From a virus: DNA of 48,955 nt. Position 1 is the stretch's first letter. Each line of letters begins with the position of its first letter. The stretch lies in the IMG/VR virus record IMGVR_UViG_3300034685_000104, positions 1-48,955 of that record. One strand, 5' to 3'. Below, one piece after another: positions 39,120-47,036 of the stretch. The position numbers and the translations under genes are program-made. Below the pieces are notes generated by a model. It searched no databases, was not told where the DNA came from, and saw nothing but the letters and a program-made list of their open reading frames with translations.

Positions 39120-39260
39120 TTATTGTTGAATTGGATAATCATCTCCTGTTATCTCTTTATATTGTTCAGGCGTTATTACACCTTTTTTAACTGCTACAGC
39201 CACCATTTGTTTATTCCACAGCCCTCTATCATAGTTTTTCTTTATCATCTCGTATGTCAT
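39120..39260 (-). CDS. xkdX: XkdX family protein
   Basis: A 46-residue protein led by AGGAGGTG. It has 'YDRGLWNKQMVAVAVKKGVITPEQYKEITGDDY', the full XkdX pattern known from PBSX-type prophages next to tail-fibre genes. Its role is unknown, but its presence in the tail region is typical. Confidence 0.9.
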   Translation of the reverse strand: MTYEMIKKNYDRGLWNKQMVAVAVKKGVITPEQYKEITGDDYPIQQ

Positions 39261-39271
39261 TGTTACACCTC

Positions 39272-39619
39272 CTATACATCGTCAGGCATTGATATTAAAT
39301 TTTGGAATTCCAATGCAGACGCTATTCTTTCTTCGGCAGTAGGTTCGGGTGCAGGCGGATTTTCCTCGAAGTCTGATATAGCGTCCAGCACTTCTTGGTC
39401 TGTCATATCATCTGTAATCGGTGCCCCTTGCTGCTTATACATAGCCTTTGTAGCCTCGAATTCCATAAACACACTCATGGATATTGGGTTATCGGCTATC
39501 ACCCACTTTATGCCGGCGATAGCCGATGCGGGAAATCTCTCATGTACCTGCTGGGGGGTTAATACCTCTCCTATAGGTGTAACTAGATTATCTGTACCGT
39601 TCCATATTTTGTAACGCAT
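39272..39619 (-). CDS. Hypothetical tail-region protein
   Basis: A 115-residue protein. ATG 39619 follows GAAAGGAAG; the frame opens earlier without a site. The first 70 residues hold 'LVTPIGEVLTPQQVHERFPAS', and the rest is a Pro-rich acidic segment. Such proteins precede XkdX in many PBSX-like tail operons. Function unknown. Confidence 0.6.
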   Translation of the reverse strand: MRYKIWNGTDNLVTPIGEVLTPQQVHERFPASAIAGIKWVIADNPISMSVFMEFEATKAMYKQQGAPITDDMTDQEVLDAISDFEENPPAPEPTAEERIASALEFQNLISMPDDV

Positions 39620-39621
39620 AA

Positions 39622-40788
39622 TTAAAAACTTCCTTTCTTGTATTTGATATATCCTGTAATAGGGCAAGCAACTGTTAGAACTGTATTTGCTGATGTAGTA
39701 GTTTCTGTGTCGGAATTTAATTTATATTTGCTGCCTGCTGTTATGGTAAATATAAATGGTAAATAGTACGCATCTACTGCTGCTGAATAATTGCTAGCAT
39801 AACCACCACCAAACAGTGCATAATTACCAACTGTGGTAGCTGCCAAATAATACCTTCCAATCGACAGTGCAGTCGGTGTAGTGCGTGTGAGTGATGTATC
39901 GTACGCATCTACTGCTGCTGAATAATTGCCAGTATAACCACCACCAAACAGGGCATAATTACCAACTGTGGTAGCTGCTAAATCACGCCTTCCAACCGAC
40001 AGCGCAGTAGGTGTAGTACGTGTAAGAGATGTATCGTACGCATCTACTGCTGCTGAATAATTGCCAGCATAACCACCACCAAACAGGGCATAATTACCAA
40101 CTGTGGTAGCTGCCAAATAATACCTTCCAATCGACAGTGCAGTCGGTGTAGTGCGTGTGAGTGATGTATCATATGCATCTACTGCTGCTGAATAATTGCT
40201 AGCATAACCACCACCAAACAGTGCATAATTACCAACTGTGGTAGCTGCCAAATAATACCTTCCAATCGACAGTGCAGTCGGTGTAGTGCGTGTGAGTGAT
40301 GTATCATATGCATCTACTGCTGCTGAATAATTGCTAGCATAACCACCACCAAACAGTGCATAATTACCAACTGTGGTAGCTGCCAAATAACACCTTCCAA
40401 CCGACAGCGCAGTCGGTGTAGTGCGTGTGAGTGATGTATCGTACGCATCTACTGCTGCTGAATAATTGCCAGTATAACCACCACCAAACAGGGCATAATT
40501 ACCAACTGTGGTAGCTGCTAAATAACGCCTTCCAACCGACAGCGCAGTCGGTGTAGTGCGTGTGAGTGATGTATCATATGCATCTACTGCTGATAAATTA
40601 CTACTCACATACCCCCCGCCAAACAGGGCATAATTACCAACTGTGGTAGCTGCTAAATAACGCCTTCCAACCGACAGCGCAGTCGGTGTAGTGCGTGCTA
40701 TGGACGCATTAGGCGGCATATAGTTATCGTATGTTATAGTTGCATATCCACTCCCGCCGCCATGTCTTGATATAATTCCTTCTGCCAA
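39622..40788 (-). CDS. Kelch-like repeat protein, putative tail adhesin
   Basis: A 388-residue protein starting at TTG 40788, with AAGGTGG upstream. Residues 32-346 are seven nearly identical 45-residue repeats (TTVGNYALFGGGY ... VDAYDTSLTRTTPTAL ... GRRYLA), which fits a Kelch/galactose-oxidase type beta-propeller with seven blades. The last 40 residues are a beta tail. The variable residues fall at two places in each repeat. The gene lies in the adhesion region, so it probably binds the host surface. Propellers of such uniform blades are uncommon. Confidence 0.75.
   Translation of the reverse strand: MAEGIISRHGGGSGYATITYDNYMPPNASIARTTPTALSVGRRYLAATTVGNYALFGGGYVSSNLSAVDAYDTSLTRTTPTALSVGRRYLAATTVGNYALFGGGYTGNYSAAVDAYDTSLTRTTPTALSVGRCYLAATTVGNYALFGGGYASNYSAAVDAYDTSLTRTTPTALSIGRYYLAATTVGNYALFGGGYASNYSAAVDAYDTSLTRTTPTALSIGRYYLAATTVGNYALFGGGYAGNYSAAVDAYDTSLTRTTPTALSVGRRDLAATTVGNYALFGGGYTGNYSAAVDAYDTSLTRTTPTALSIGRYYLAATTVGNYALFGGGYASNYSAAVDAYYLPFIFTITAGSKYKLNSDTETTTSANTVLTVACPITGYIKYKKGSF
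39751..40695 (-). repeat. Seven tandem 135-bp repeats within the Kelch-like gene
   Basis: The DNA units are almost identical (for example TAATTACCAACTGTGGTAGC recurs in every unit), with variation concentrated in a few codons. This points to recent duplication or gene conversion between the units. Confidence 0.85.
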
Positions 40789-41634
40789 TTATCTCACCAC
40801 CTTGATTTGTATTGGCAAACTAACAGTAGGTTTATCAGTAGCATATAGTGTAATAGAATTAGCCGCTGTTGTCACACGATAAATATAGCCCCATGCCTCT
40901 ATACGCGCCTCATCGGTAGCATATGTGCCGCTCATAACAACATCAATTATAGGGGTATCAGTAGCTAATATGCCTGTTACGGTTTGCGTTTTTGTATATG
41001 GTGCGGCGCTTCCATTCCATGTAGTATCAAGTGTAGTAGTATACACTACAGTTGTAGCTGCACCTATATCCGCAGGAGATAACGCATCTGTACCACCCGT
41101 AGCATGATTAGACACATGGTTAAAATCGGTTATCTGTGCGCGCGTATGGGTGTGAACACTTAAAGCATGACCACTATGAGGGGCAGCCGCATCAATATGT
41201 GTTTTTGCATTAGTAAGCGTTGTATCAGGAGCATCCCACCAATTAGTTTTTCCAGTTATAGATTTAATGCGATTGGTTAACCAGCTTAATATTTGTAATA
41301 ATGTACCGTTTCCAGGACTAGACGGCGATTGCGTTTGGTTAGGAGACAATACTTCCAAACTAGACACCAATTCAGTAATCGAACCAGCAGTTGGCCTATT
41401 TTCTACTATAGTTCCGTTATTATGACTACTTGCTGTTGTATTTTCAACAGCACGTGTAACAGTTAAAGTATTAGCATTAACACCTGTTACTTCCATAATT
41501 TCGTCGTCAATAGAAATTCTAAATGGGGGTGAAGGGAAAGCCGATGCATCAGATATAGCAAAACTAGTAGCGGTGTTCGTTATATTTTGTGTAAGAATTG
41601 TGCGCGCATTGTTAGCAGCGTTTAATCTTGACAT
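40789..41634 (-). CDS. Tail fibre/baseplate protein
   Basis: A 281-residue protein led by GAGGTGG. The start 'ISIDDEIMEVTGVNANTLTVTRAVENTTASSHNNGTIV' resembles phage tail protein modules that begin fibres. The middle has a fibre-type 'HTHTRAQITDFNHVSNHATGGTDALSPADIGA' (typical of collar/fibre joints) and the end is a beta-rich unit. It lies before the Kelch gene, which it may hold. Confidence 0.7.
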   Translation of the reverse strand: MSRLNAANNARTILTQNITNTATSFAISDASAFPSPPFRISIDDEIMEVTGVNANTLTVTRAVENTTASSHNNGTIVENRPTAGSITELVSSLEVLSPNQTQSPSSPGNGTLLQILSWLTNRIKSITGKTNWWDAPDTTLTNAKTHIDAAAPHSGHALSVHTHTRAQITDFNHVSNHATGGTDALSPADIGAATTVVYTTTLDTTWNGSAAPYTKTQTVTGILATDTPIIDVVMSGTYATDEARIEAWGYIYRVTTAANSITLYATDKPTVSLPIQIKVVR

Positions 41635-41646
41635 AATTTGCCACCT

Positions 41647-42033
41647 CTAGTCTATACTGATTGTTAACTGCCCGGCAGGTATAATCAACTGATCGGAGGC
41701 TAATATTACTTTACTGACTGCTAGTGGACCATAATACAATAAATTACCACCTGTTGCAGCGTCACGAATACCAACATATGCCACAGTTCCCCAGTCGGCA
41801 GTAGCTAATGGAAACACAATATCCGCACTATTACTTACTGCACCATTTGACGGGGCGCTAAATGTAGTACTTTTTCGCGTATACCCGCCACCACTAATCT
41901 CTGTCCCCGTGTCTGTTTCGTTAGGATTAGTAGAATATAATGCTACATATACTGTCGTAGGTGGTGTATATGCGACATTGCGTAAAGTCAAATTCAGTAT
42001 TTTCTCTTCTAAATAATTACTCATTCCAGCCAT
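41647..42033 (-). CDS. Conserved phage tail-fibre-associated protein
   Basis: A 128-residue protein led by AGAAAGGA. The pattern 'YVALYSTNPNETDTGTEISGGGYTRKSTTF', then 'IVFPLATADWGTVAYVGIRDAATGGNLLYYGPL' is a well-known small phage structural family. It probably forms part of the baseplate or fibre base. Confidence 0.8.
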   Translation of the reverse strand: MAGMSNYLEEKILNLTLRNVAYTPPTTVYVALYSTNPNETDTGTEISGGGYTRKSTTFSAPSNGAVSNSADIVFPLATADWGTVAYVGIRDAATGGNLLYYGPLAVSKVILASDQLIIPAGQLTISID

Positions 42034-42048
42034 AATATCAATTCCTTT

Positions 42049-43869
42049 CTAAATCCATTGTTCTGTATACTCAATAGTAACATTTTGTGGTGATACACCT
42101 GTAATATTAACATCATTATCACCAAGGCGTAGTTGTATAAAATCCCCATTAATATCTTTTAAAACATTTCCACCAGCGACTTTAGCTGTCATTTTGTCTG
42201 TATCAATTATTAATGTTTGCACATCACTTAAGGTAGCATTATAAGTGATGCTCTGATCACCAACAGTAATTGTCACAGGTTGAGATGTTGGGCCTGTTAC
42301 GTTAATAATTATAGGACATTCTATATTACCACTATTAGTAATTACACCGTTACCAACATGCGTTTTAACTGTTGTTGATTTAATGTAAGGATCACTCATT
42401 TTAAGCGGTACAGTAAAATCAAGCGCATGTGGATATTGTATTGAATCCATTTGTCCACTATACTTTATATAATAAACCTTGTCTAAATCATCACTAAACA
42501 CTAGCGGTTGCGGACCGTTTTTAGGCGTGAAGTATTGCACAAGTTTACGTTTAAAGGCATCACGTAGTTCTGGGGCAATATCAATAACACAGTGCAACTC
42601 TAAAATTCTAGAATCTAATCCCGTTCCCGCATCATATTCGCCATCTACTAGTGGTACACTTTCCGTATAATCACGCGTTCTTGGCAATAATTCAACCCGC
42701 GTATCACGTGTTACGATCGCACCAAGCGGCTGCAAAACATTATTGCCATCTACATAAAATACAGTTTTTACAGGCTGGTTTATAGTATCAACACCATGAC
42801 CGTTATCGCTAAAACTTCCTTCATATAACCCTAACACATTATCAAAATTAAGTTTAGCAGTAGTATATTCGTCTATTGGTAGTGGCTGACCACTTGCATA
42901 CGCAGCAGCGATTTCAGCATCAGTGCGTGCTATATTGGATATACGGAGGTCATCATGTTTAAACATACCGTTTGAATTACTACCAACAAATAATCGTGTA
43001 ATATTGATATCACTATATGTCGACTGTGTTAGGTATGATCCATCTAAATATAATCGTACAAAATTATTCGTTTTTGACCATGTAAAGGCAACATGATGCC
43101 ATTCGCCAATATTCCATGTTAAATTATCGAGTCCAGCCAACCAATGATTATTAAATACTAATTGATACATATCGCCATCATTTATATATAATAAGAACCC
43201 GCCATTCACATGATTTGGAACCGTCATAATTAACGCTTTATCGCCTTGACCTGCATTCAATCCAGTAGGTAATGGCTGTAATTTGTACAATGGAGATATC
43301 CATTGTTCTATCGTACCTTCAGACGAATTGATTGTATTACTTGGTATCTCTAAAACTTCACTAGCACGTACAGCTTGTGTTGTACTGTCATTCACATATA
43401 TTACCGATGTAGCATATGGTTTTGCTTCAAACTGTATATCATCCCAATAGCCATCGCTAACACCATTTAATGTACTGTATATTCTTATTCTAGCCTGTGT
43501 AGTATTCGCTGGTGATGTCGCTGTAACAGCCTTACGTGTCCATACTGTTTCCGCAAAAGGTATTACGTATGGCGCTAATACATTGTTCCCACTGTCTAAA
43601 AAATCAATAGACATATATTGCGTACCACTGACTATTTTACAAAATGCAGATAACGTATATTTGGTATCAGCTGTTGCTGCTACAGTTTGTGATATTGTGG
43701 CCGATATAGTGTTACTGGTATCGTTAATACGTATAGCATAACTGCCAAAGTGTTTTTCGGTAGATTGAACTGTAACAGCACCACTTACAATCCACGCATT
43801 AGTATTGCCAGTTTCAAAACTAGCATTTTTGATTAAGTTTTTTGTTCCTTCTTCGATTAAAATAGGCAT
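42049..43869 (-). CDS. Dit-like tail protein 2 with carbohydrate-binding and LamG-like domains
   Basis: A 606-residue protein led by GGTGAG. N-terminal (about 5-165) is a CBM-like jelly roll ('NLIKNASFETGNTNAWIVSG'). Next (about 170-330) is a LamG/concanavalin-like domain ('IEQWISPL', 'GEWHHVAFTWSKTNNFVRLYLDG'). The C-terminal 240 residues match the Dit-like part of the 38009 gene ('VELLPRTRDYTESVP', 'LDFTVPLKMSDPYI'). It looks like a Dit carrying host-sugar binding modules ('evolved Dit'). Confidence 0.8.
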   Translation of the reverse strand: MPILIEEGTKNLIKNASFETGNTNAWIVSGAVTVQSTEKHFGSYAIRINDTSNTISATISQTVAATADTKYTLSAFCKIVSGTQYMSIDFLDSGNNVLAPYVIPFAETVWTRKAVTATSPANTTQARIRIYSTLNGVSDGYWDDIQFEAKPYATSVIYVNDSTTQAVRASEVLEIPSNTINSSEGTIEQWISPLYKLQPLPTGLNAGQGDKALIMTVPNHVNGGFLLYINDGDMYQLVFNNHWLAGLDNLTWNIGEWHHVAFTWSKTNNFVRLYLDGSYLTQSTYSDINITRLFVGSNSNGMFKHDDLRISNIARTDAEIAAAYASGQPLPIDEYTTAKLNFDNVLGLYEGSFSDNGHGVDTINQPVKTVFYVDGNNVLQPLGAIVTRDTRVELLPRTRDYTESVPLVDGEYDAGTGLDSRILELHCVIDIAPELRDAFKRKLVQYFTPKNGPQPLVFSDDLDKVYYIKYSGQMDSIQYPHALDFTVPLKMSDPYIKSTTVKTHVGNGVITNSGNIECPIIINVTGPTSQPVTITVGDQSITYNATLSDVQTLIIDTDKMTAKVAGGNVLKDINGDFIQLRLGDNDVNITGVSPQNVTIEYTEQWI

Positions 43870-43889
43870 TTTCTCACCTGCCTTTGTCG

Positions 43890-43987
43890 ATAAAATTATT
43901 TTATTAACACAAAAGATTTCAAGTTGTAAGAATGGCTTGAAATAGCCATTTTATAGCACGAATTTCACGATAAAATCGTTATTTTAT
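43890..43987 (+). ncRNA. Two-hairpin repeated RNA element, copy 2
   Basis: Hairpin 1: TTGTAAGAATGGCT (43924-43937) pairs with AGCCATTTTATAG (43944-43956), loop TGAAAT. The linker ACGAATTTCA is as in copy 1. Hairpin 2: ATAAAAT (43970-43976), loop CGTT, ATTTTAT (43981-43987). The changes from copy 1 turn C-G or G-C pairs into U-G or G-U pairs, which stays paired only in a plus-strand RNA, although the neighbouring genes are on minus. Its right end overlaps the stop of the 43984 gene. Confidence 0.6.
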
Positions 43988-44232
43988 AATGTAATTTCAA
44001 CGTCGGCCATCTGACGCGCCTTGAGTATAGCATCTACTCTCTCCCAAAAAACTGCTATATGATTAGCAACCGCCGCTTGCAGACTTGCTTCATCGGTGAA
44101 TTCGCTTGCTTCTATGCGGATAGGCTCGGTGAAATATATTTCTGTTTCATCATCGCTTTTTACAATGGCGGTGCTGTTGAGAGCGCCTGTTGAATCTGCT
44201 GTGAACGGGTTAGGGTCAAATATTATTTTCAT
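43984..44232 (-). CDS. Small hypothetical tail-region protein
   Basis: An 82-residue protein; ATG 44232 follows AAAGGTGATAATC. The sequence is acidic, 'FDPNPFTADSTGALNST', then a helical C-terminal half ('FTDEASLQAAVANHIAVFWERVDAIL'). No family recognised. It lies between two sugar-binding tail genes. Confidence 0.55.
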   Translation of the reverse strand: MKIIFDPNPFTADSTGALNSTAIVKSDDETEIYFTEPIRIEASEFTDEASLQAAVANHIAVFWERVDAILKARQMADVEITL

Positions 44233-44245
44233 GATTATCACCTTT

Positions 44246-45688
44246 CTAATCTATTAATTGTAATGATACGTCGTCAAAGTAAGCGGTACACGTCCCATAT
44301 GTGCCTAGCAGCGGCTGAACATAATACGTATTCGCGTCTGTAGTAAATATATTTTCGACCACTTGATTATCCGACGTGGGCTTAACAACATTTCCCAGCA
44401 CAGTGCTATTATATAATAGTAAATCTTTAAATGCAGGTTGTAGATATGGCGTATTATTGCCGTCGACATATCCGCTTAATCTAGCCTTTAGTTTGTACGT
44501 ATTGTTAGGCAAAACTTTAATTGAGTATGTTCCTTCTTGCCTTGCCGCTTCAACAGCAACACCACTTGCTTCTGTAGCTATGCGTTTTATTCTGCCATTC
44601 TCATAAACAGAGCCATTCTTAAGATTCCATGCAGTGCTCCCATTATCAAACCCACCATTTACCACCATCTCGGCGTTCATATTGTCGAATATGGCATTCG
44701 CTGCCTCCACTGTGGTAATAACATTGTTTCGGTACAATGTTACACTTTCAATGAATGAATTGCTTTCCAATCCAACTGTATTCAACGATAGCGTATTAAA
44801 TCCAGCTATGGATGGTTGTGTAGTTGCTGTTGCGCTTATTGTAGTTCCGTTGTTCAATCTAGCATATAAATACGTATTATTACCAGCACGTGTTAATACT
44901 ATCTTAATGATCTTGTATCTAGCATGCTGTATTGCCGGTAGCTCAACATATGTCCATGTGCTACCTATTCTTTGTGCTGCTTGGATAATGCCACCGTTAT
45001 TTTCCAATATACGTATTTCTGAATTTAAGCTTGACAGCCGCATCCATACAGCACCGCCTGATGGTACATTAGTATACTCAAAGTTTGGCGCAACCGCAAA
45101 TGATATGCTAAATGTATCAGACAGTGGCTCAATAGCTAATCCTTGAGCATCAGCAGCTCTAGGTAAATCTGTAAACGTACTGCATGTGTTAGCGGATTCA
45201 AATTGAACATTTCTATACCATACCGTGCCAGCATCTCCAGCAGTGCTAGCACGTGCACGCAAAACTATTCGTGCTTTAGCTGCGTTTGAAGGTGGCGTTA
45301 TGTTTTCAGTTCGATGTAATTTCCAATATGTGGTGGGGTCTTGAAGGCTCAGGGTGCTTTGGCTTATAACAGCGTCAGATATATCAAGCCACGTTATATA
45401 TATATTGTTTTTGAATGTGCCTGCCAAAACGATACCGCGCGAAAGTACCTGAAAACTATATACTGTGGACGGAGATACTGTAATAATGGGGGTGCTTATA
45501 GCAGCAGTACCTACAGCAGTGCTTGCTGTAATATCTATTTTTTGTGCGTTATCATCAATTGAAAATACAGCTGTTATGCCAGCATCGTACCACGACGTAA
45601 AGCCATCAACGCGACCGTTTCCATCACTATCTGTATTCATTTTACTTGAAAATACTGGCGTACAAGCTCTTTCAATTAAAACTGCCAT
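44246..45688 (-). CDS. Tail protein with carbohydrate-binding-like modules
   Basis: A 480-residue protein led by GAGGAAG. It has an N-terminal CBM-like jelly roll (about 10-165; 'ITVSPSTVYSFQVLSRG', 'ARIVLRARAS'), a central beta-sandwich with a LamG-like pattern (about 180-320), and a C-terminal CBM_4_9-like module ('VVNGGFDNGSTAWNLKNGS'). It probably helps attach to host surface sugars. The start (MAVLIERACTPV) resembles that of the 42049 gene (MPILIEEGTKNL). Confidence 0.65.
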   Translation of the reverse strand: MAVLIERACTPVFSSKMNTDSDGNGRVDGFTSWYDAGITAVFSIDDNAQKIDITASTAVGTAAISTPIITVSPSTVYSFQVLSRGIVLAGTFKNNIYITWLDISDAVISQSTLSLQDPTTYWKLHRTENITPPSNAAKARIVLRARASTAGDAGTVWYRNVQFESANTCSTFTDLPRAADAQGLAIEPLSDTFSISFAVAPNFEYTNVPSGGAVWMRLSSLNSEIRILENNGGIIQAAQRIGSTWTYVELPAIQHARYKIIKIVLTRAGNNTYLYARLNNGTTISATATTQPSIAGFNTLSLNTVGLESNSFIESVTLYRNNVITTVEAANAIFDNMNAEMVVNGGFDNGSTAWNLKNGSVYENGRIKRIATEASGVAVEAARQEGTYSIKVLPNNTYKLKARLSGYVDGNNTPYLQPAFKDLLLYNSTVLGNVVKPTSDNQVVENIFTTDANTYYVQPLLGTYGTCTAYFDDVSLQLID

Positions 45689-45717
45689 TATCTCACTTCC
45701 TCAATAAAATCAATATT

Positions 45718-46557
45718 TTAGGTTGCATTTTTTGTACCTAGAGACCAATAACGTGGTATATTACTATTGACCAATGTATAGTCAATGTTATACGCCTCGC
45801 TATTACGGGAATATATCATGTTTAAATCGCTAACAATGTCTGTCAAATTGGATTGTAACGGTAAGATTGGATAATCGGGTAAATTAGGTATTATGATTTG
45901 AACACCAATTGGTGCATTCCCAAAATATTCAGTACGCGTTTCAATAGCCAGATAGGACAGAGTAGCATCGCCTGACAATGCATAACTTACTGTATTAACA
46001 CCACTAACAACCGCAGGATAATTACCACTAATAGTGCTGCTAACAAAGTTTTTCTCTACTTTTTGCCTTATACAATCAATAGTTACTATATCGGACAACG
46101 TTAACGAATTGTTATAAGTTAGTGTTTGATTATTTATAGTAATAGATATGCCGCCTGTTGAATTTGTCCCTTTAAAAATAATACGTAAATGATTATCAAT
46201 ATAATCAGGTAAATAAAAATTATAACTAGTATTCTCCGAAAATAACAGTATATCGTTAGCAATGTCGTCGTATTGGCTATAACACAAATTATTTACTAGC
46301 GGCCAACTAACGCCAACCTTTTGCACAGTAACATCGTCAGCAGAACACTTTGTACCCATATTCCAGAAACGAGGTATATTACTATTAGCTATACTATAAT
46401 CTAAATTATACGCTTCACTATTACGTGTAAACGGAGAAGCAACAAACAAAATTACAAAAACATTGTCAAATAAACCTATATTGTCGAAACGAGGGGTATT
46501 AGCGGGCGTTTGTACCCCATCTTGTGTATATGCAATCGAATTACGTGTAAAACCCAT
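45718..46557 (-). CDS. Tail-region protein with repeated TRNSEAYN motif
   Basis: A 279-residue protein. 'TRNSEAYNLDYSIANSNIPRFW' occurs near residue 43 and 'SRNSEAYNIDYTLVNSNIPRYW' near residue 248, and the N-terminus ('FTRNSIAYTQDGVQTPANTPRFD') is a related third copy. This phrase usually opens phage LamG-type tail proteins. The middle is a beta domain. Led by AGGCG. A structural or adhesin-related role is inferred. Confidence 0.6.
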   Translation of the reverse strand: MGFTRNSIAYTQDGVQTPANTPRFDNIGLFDNVFVILFVASPFTRNSEAYNLDYSIANSNIPRFWNMGTKCSADDVTVQKVGVSWPLVNNLCYSQYDDIANDILLFSENTSYNFYLPDYIDNHLRIIFKGTNSTGGISITINNQTLTYNNSLTLSDIVTIDCIRQKVEKNFVSSTISGNYPAVVSGVNTVSYALSGDATLSYLAIETRTEYFGNAPIGVQIIIPNLPDYPILPLQSNLTDIVSDLNMIYSRNSEAYNIDYTLVNSNIPRYWSLGTKNAT

Positions 46558-46566
46558 ATATAACGC

Positions 46567-47034
46567 CTACGTAATCGTAATTTCCAATGTAACTATCCAT
46601 ATTTCGCCCGCTACTTTAACACCTTGATTGGATACCAGTCTGTTTAATGATATATTCCCATTATCAACAGTGAATTCGTTCCACGTAAAATTTCCATTAT
46701 TCGCATCGAACACGGCCCTAAAAATAACTTTTTGATTAGAGCCGTATATCGGGTAACCATATTCCATACGAGCGTATGCTTTATTAGTTCCTTGTAACCC
46801 TGTTTGTGAAGCATTAGCTGCAGCACTTCCATCACCTACACCAATACGTGCATTATAATAATCAAACAGTACAACAGAACCCCCACATAAAGTACTAAAT
46901 ATAGTATTAACACCCGTATTCAATAATAAATTACCTCTGATGCACACAGTATCATAGGGGCTATTTGTCTTATAGCCCCATATATCTTTATATTTTTCAA
47001 TTGTCCATACCGGACACCACACACCATGATCCAT
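46567..47034 (-). CDS. Conserved tail-region structural protein
   Basis: A 155-residue protein. ATG 47034 is used; TTG 47040 would overlap the tape-measure stop. The pattern 'ARIGVGDGSAAANASQTGLQG', then 'FRAVFDANNGNFTWNEFTVDNG' is a known small phage structural family found near fibre genes. It follows the tape measure directly. Confidence 0.65.
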   Translation of the reverse strand: MDHGVWCPVWTIEKYKDIWGYKTNSPYDTVCIRGNLLLNTGVNTIFSTLCGGSVVLFDYYNARIGVGDGSAAANASQTGLQGTNKAYARMEYGYPIYGSNQKVIFRAVFDANNGNFTWNEFTVDNGNISLNRLVSNQGVKVAGEIWIVTLEITIT

Positions 47035-47036
47035 TA

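Noticed and set aside
39751-40695. Diversity-generating retroelement variable region
   Set aside because: No reverse transcriptase or template repeat is present; the variation fits exchange between tandem units.
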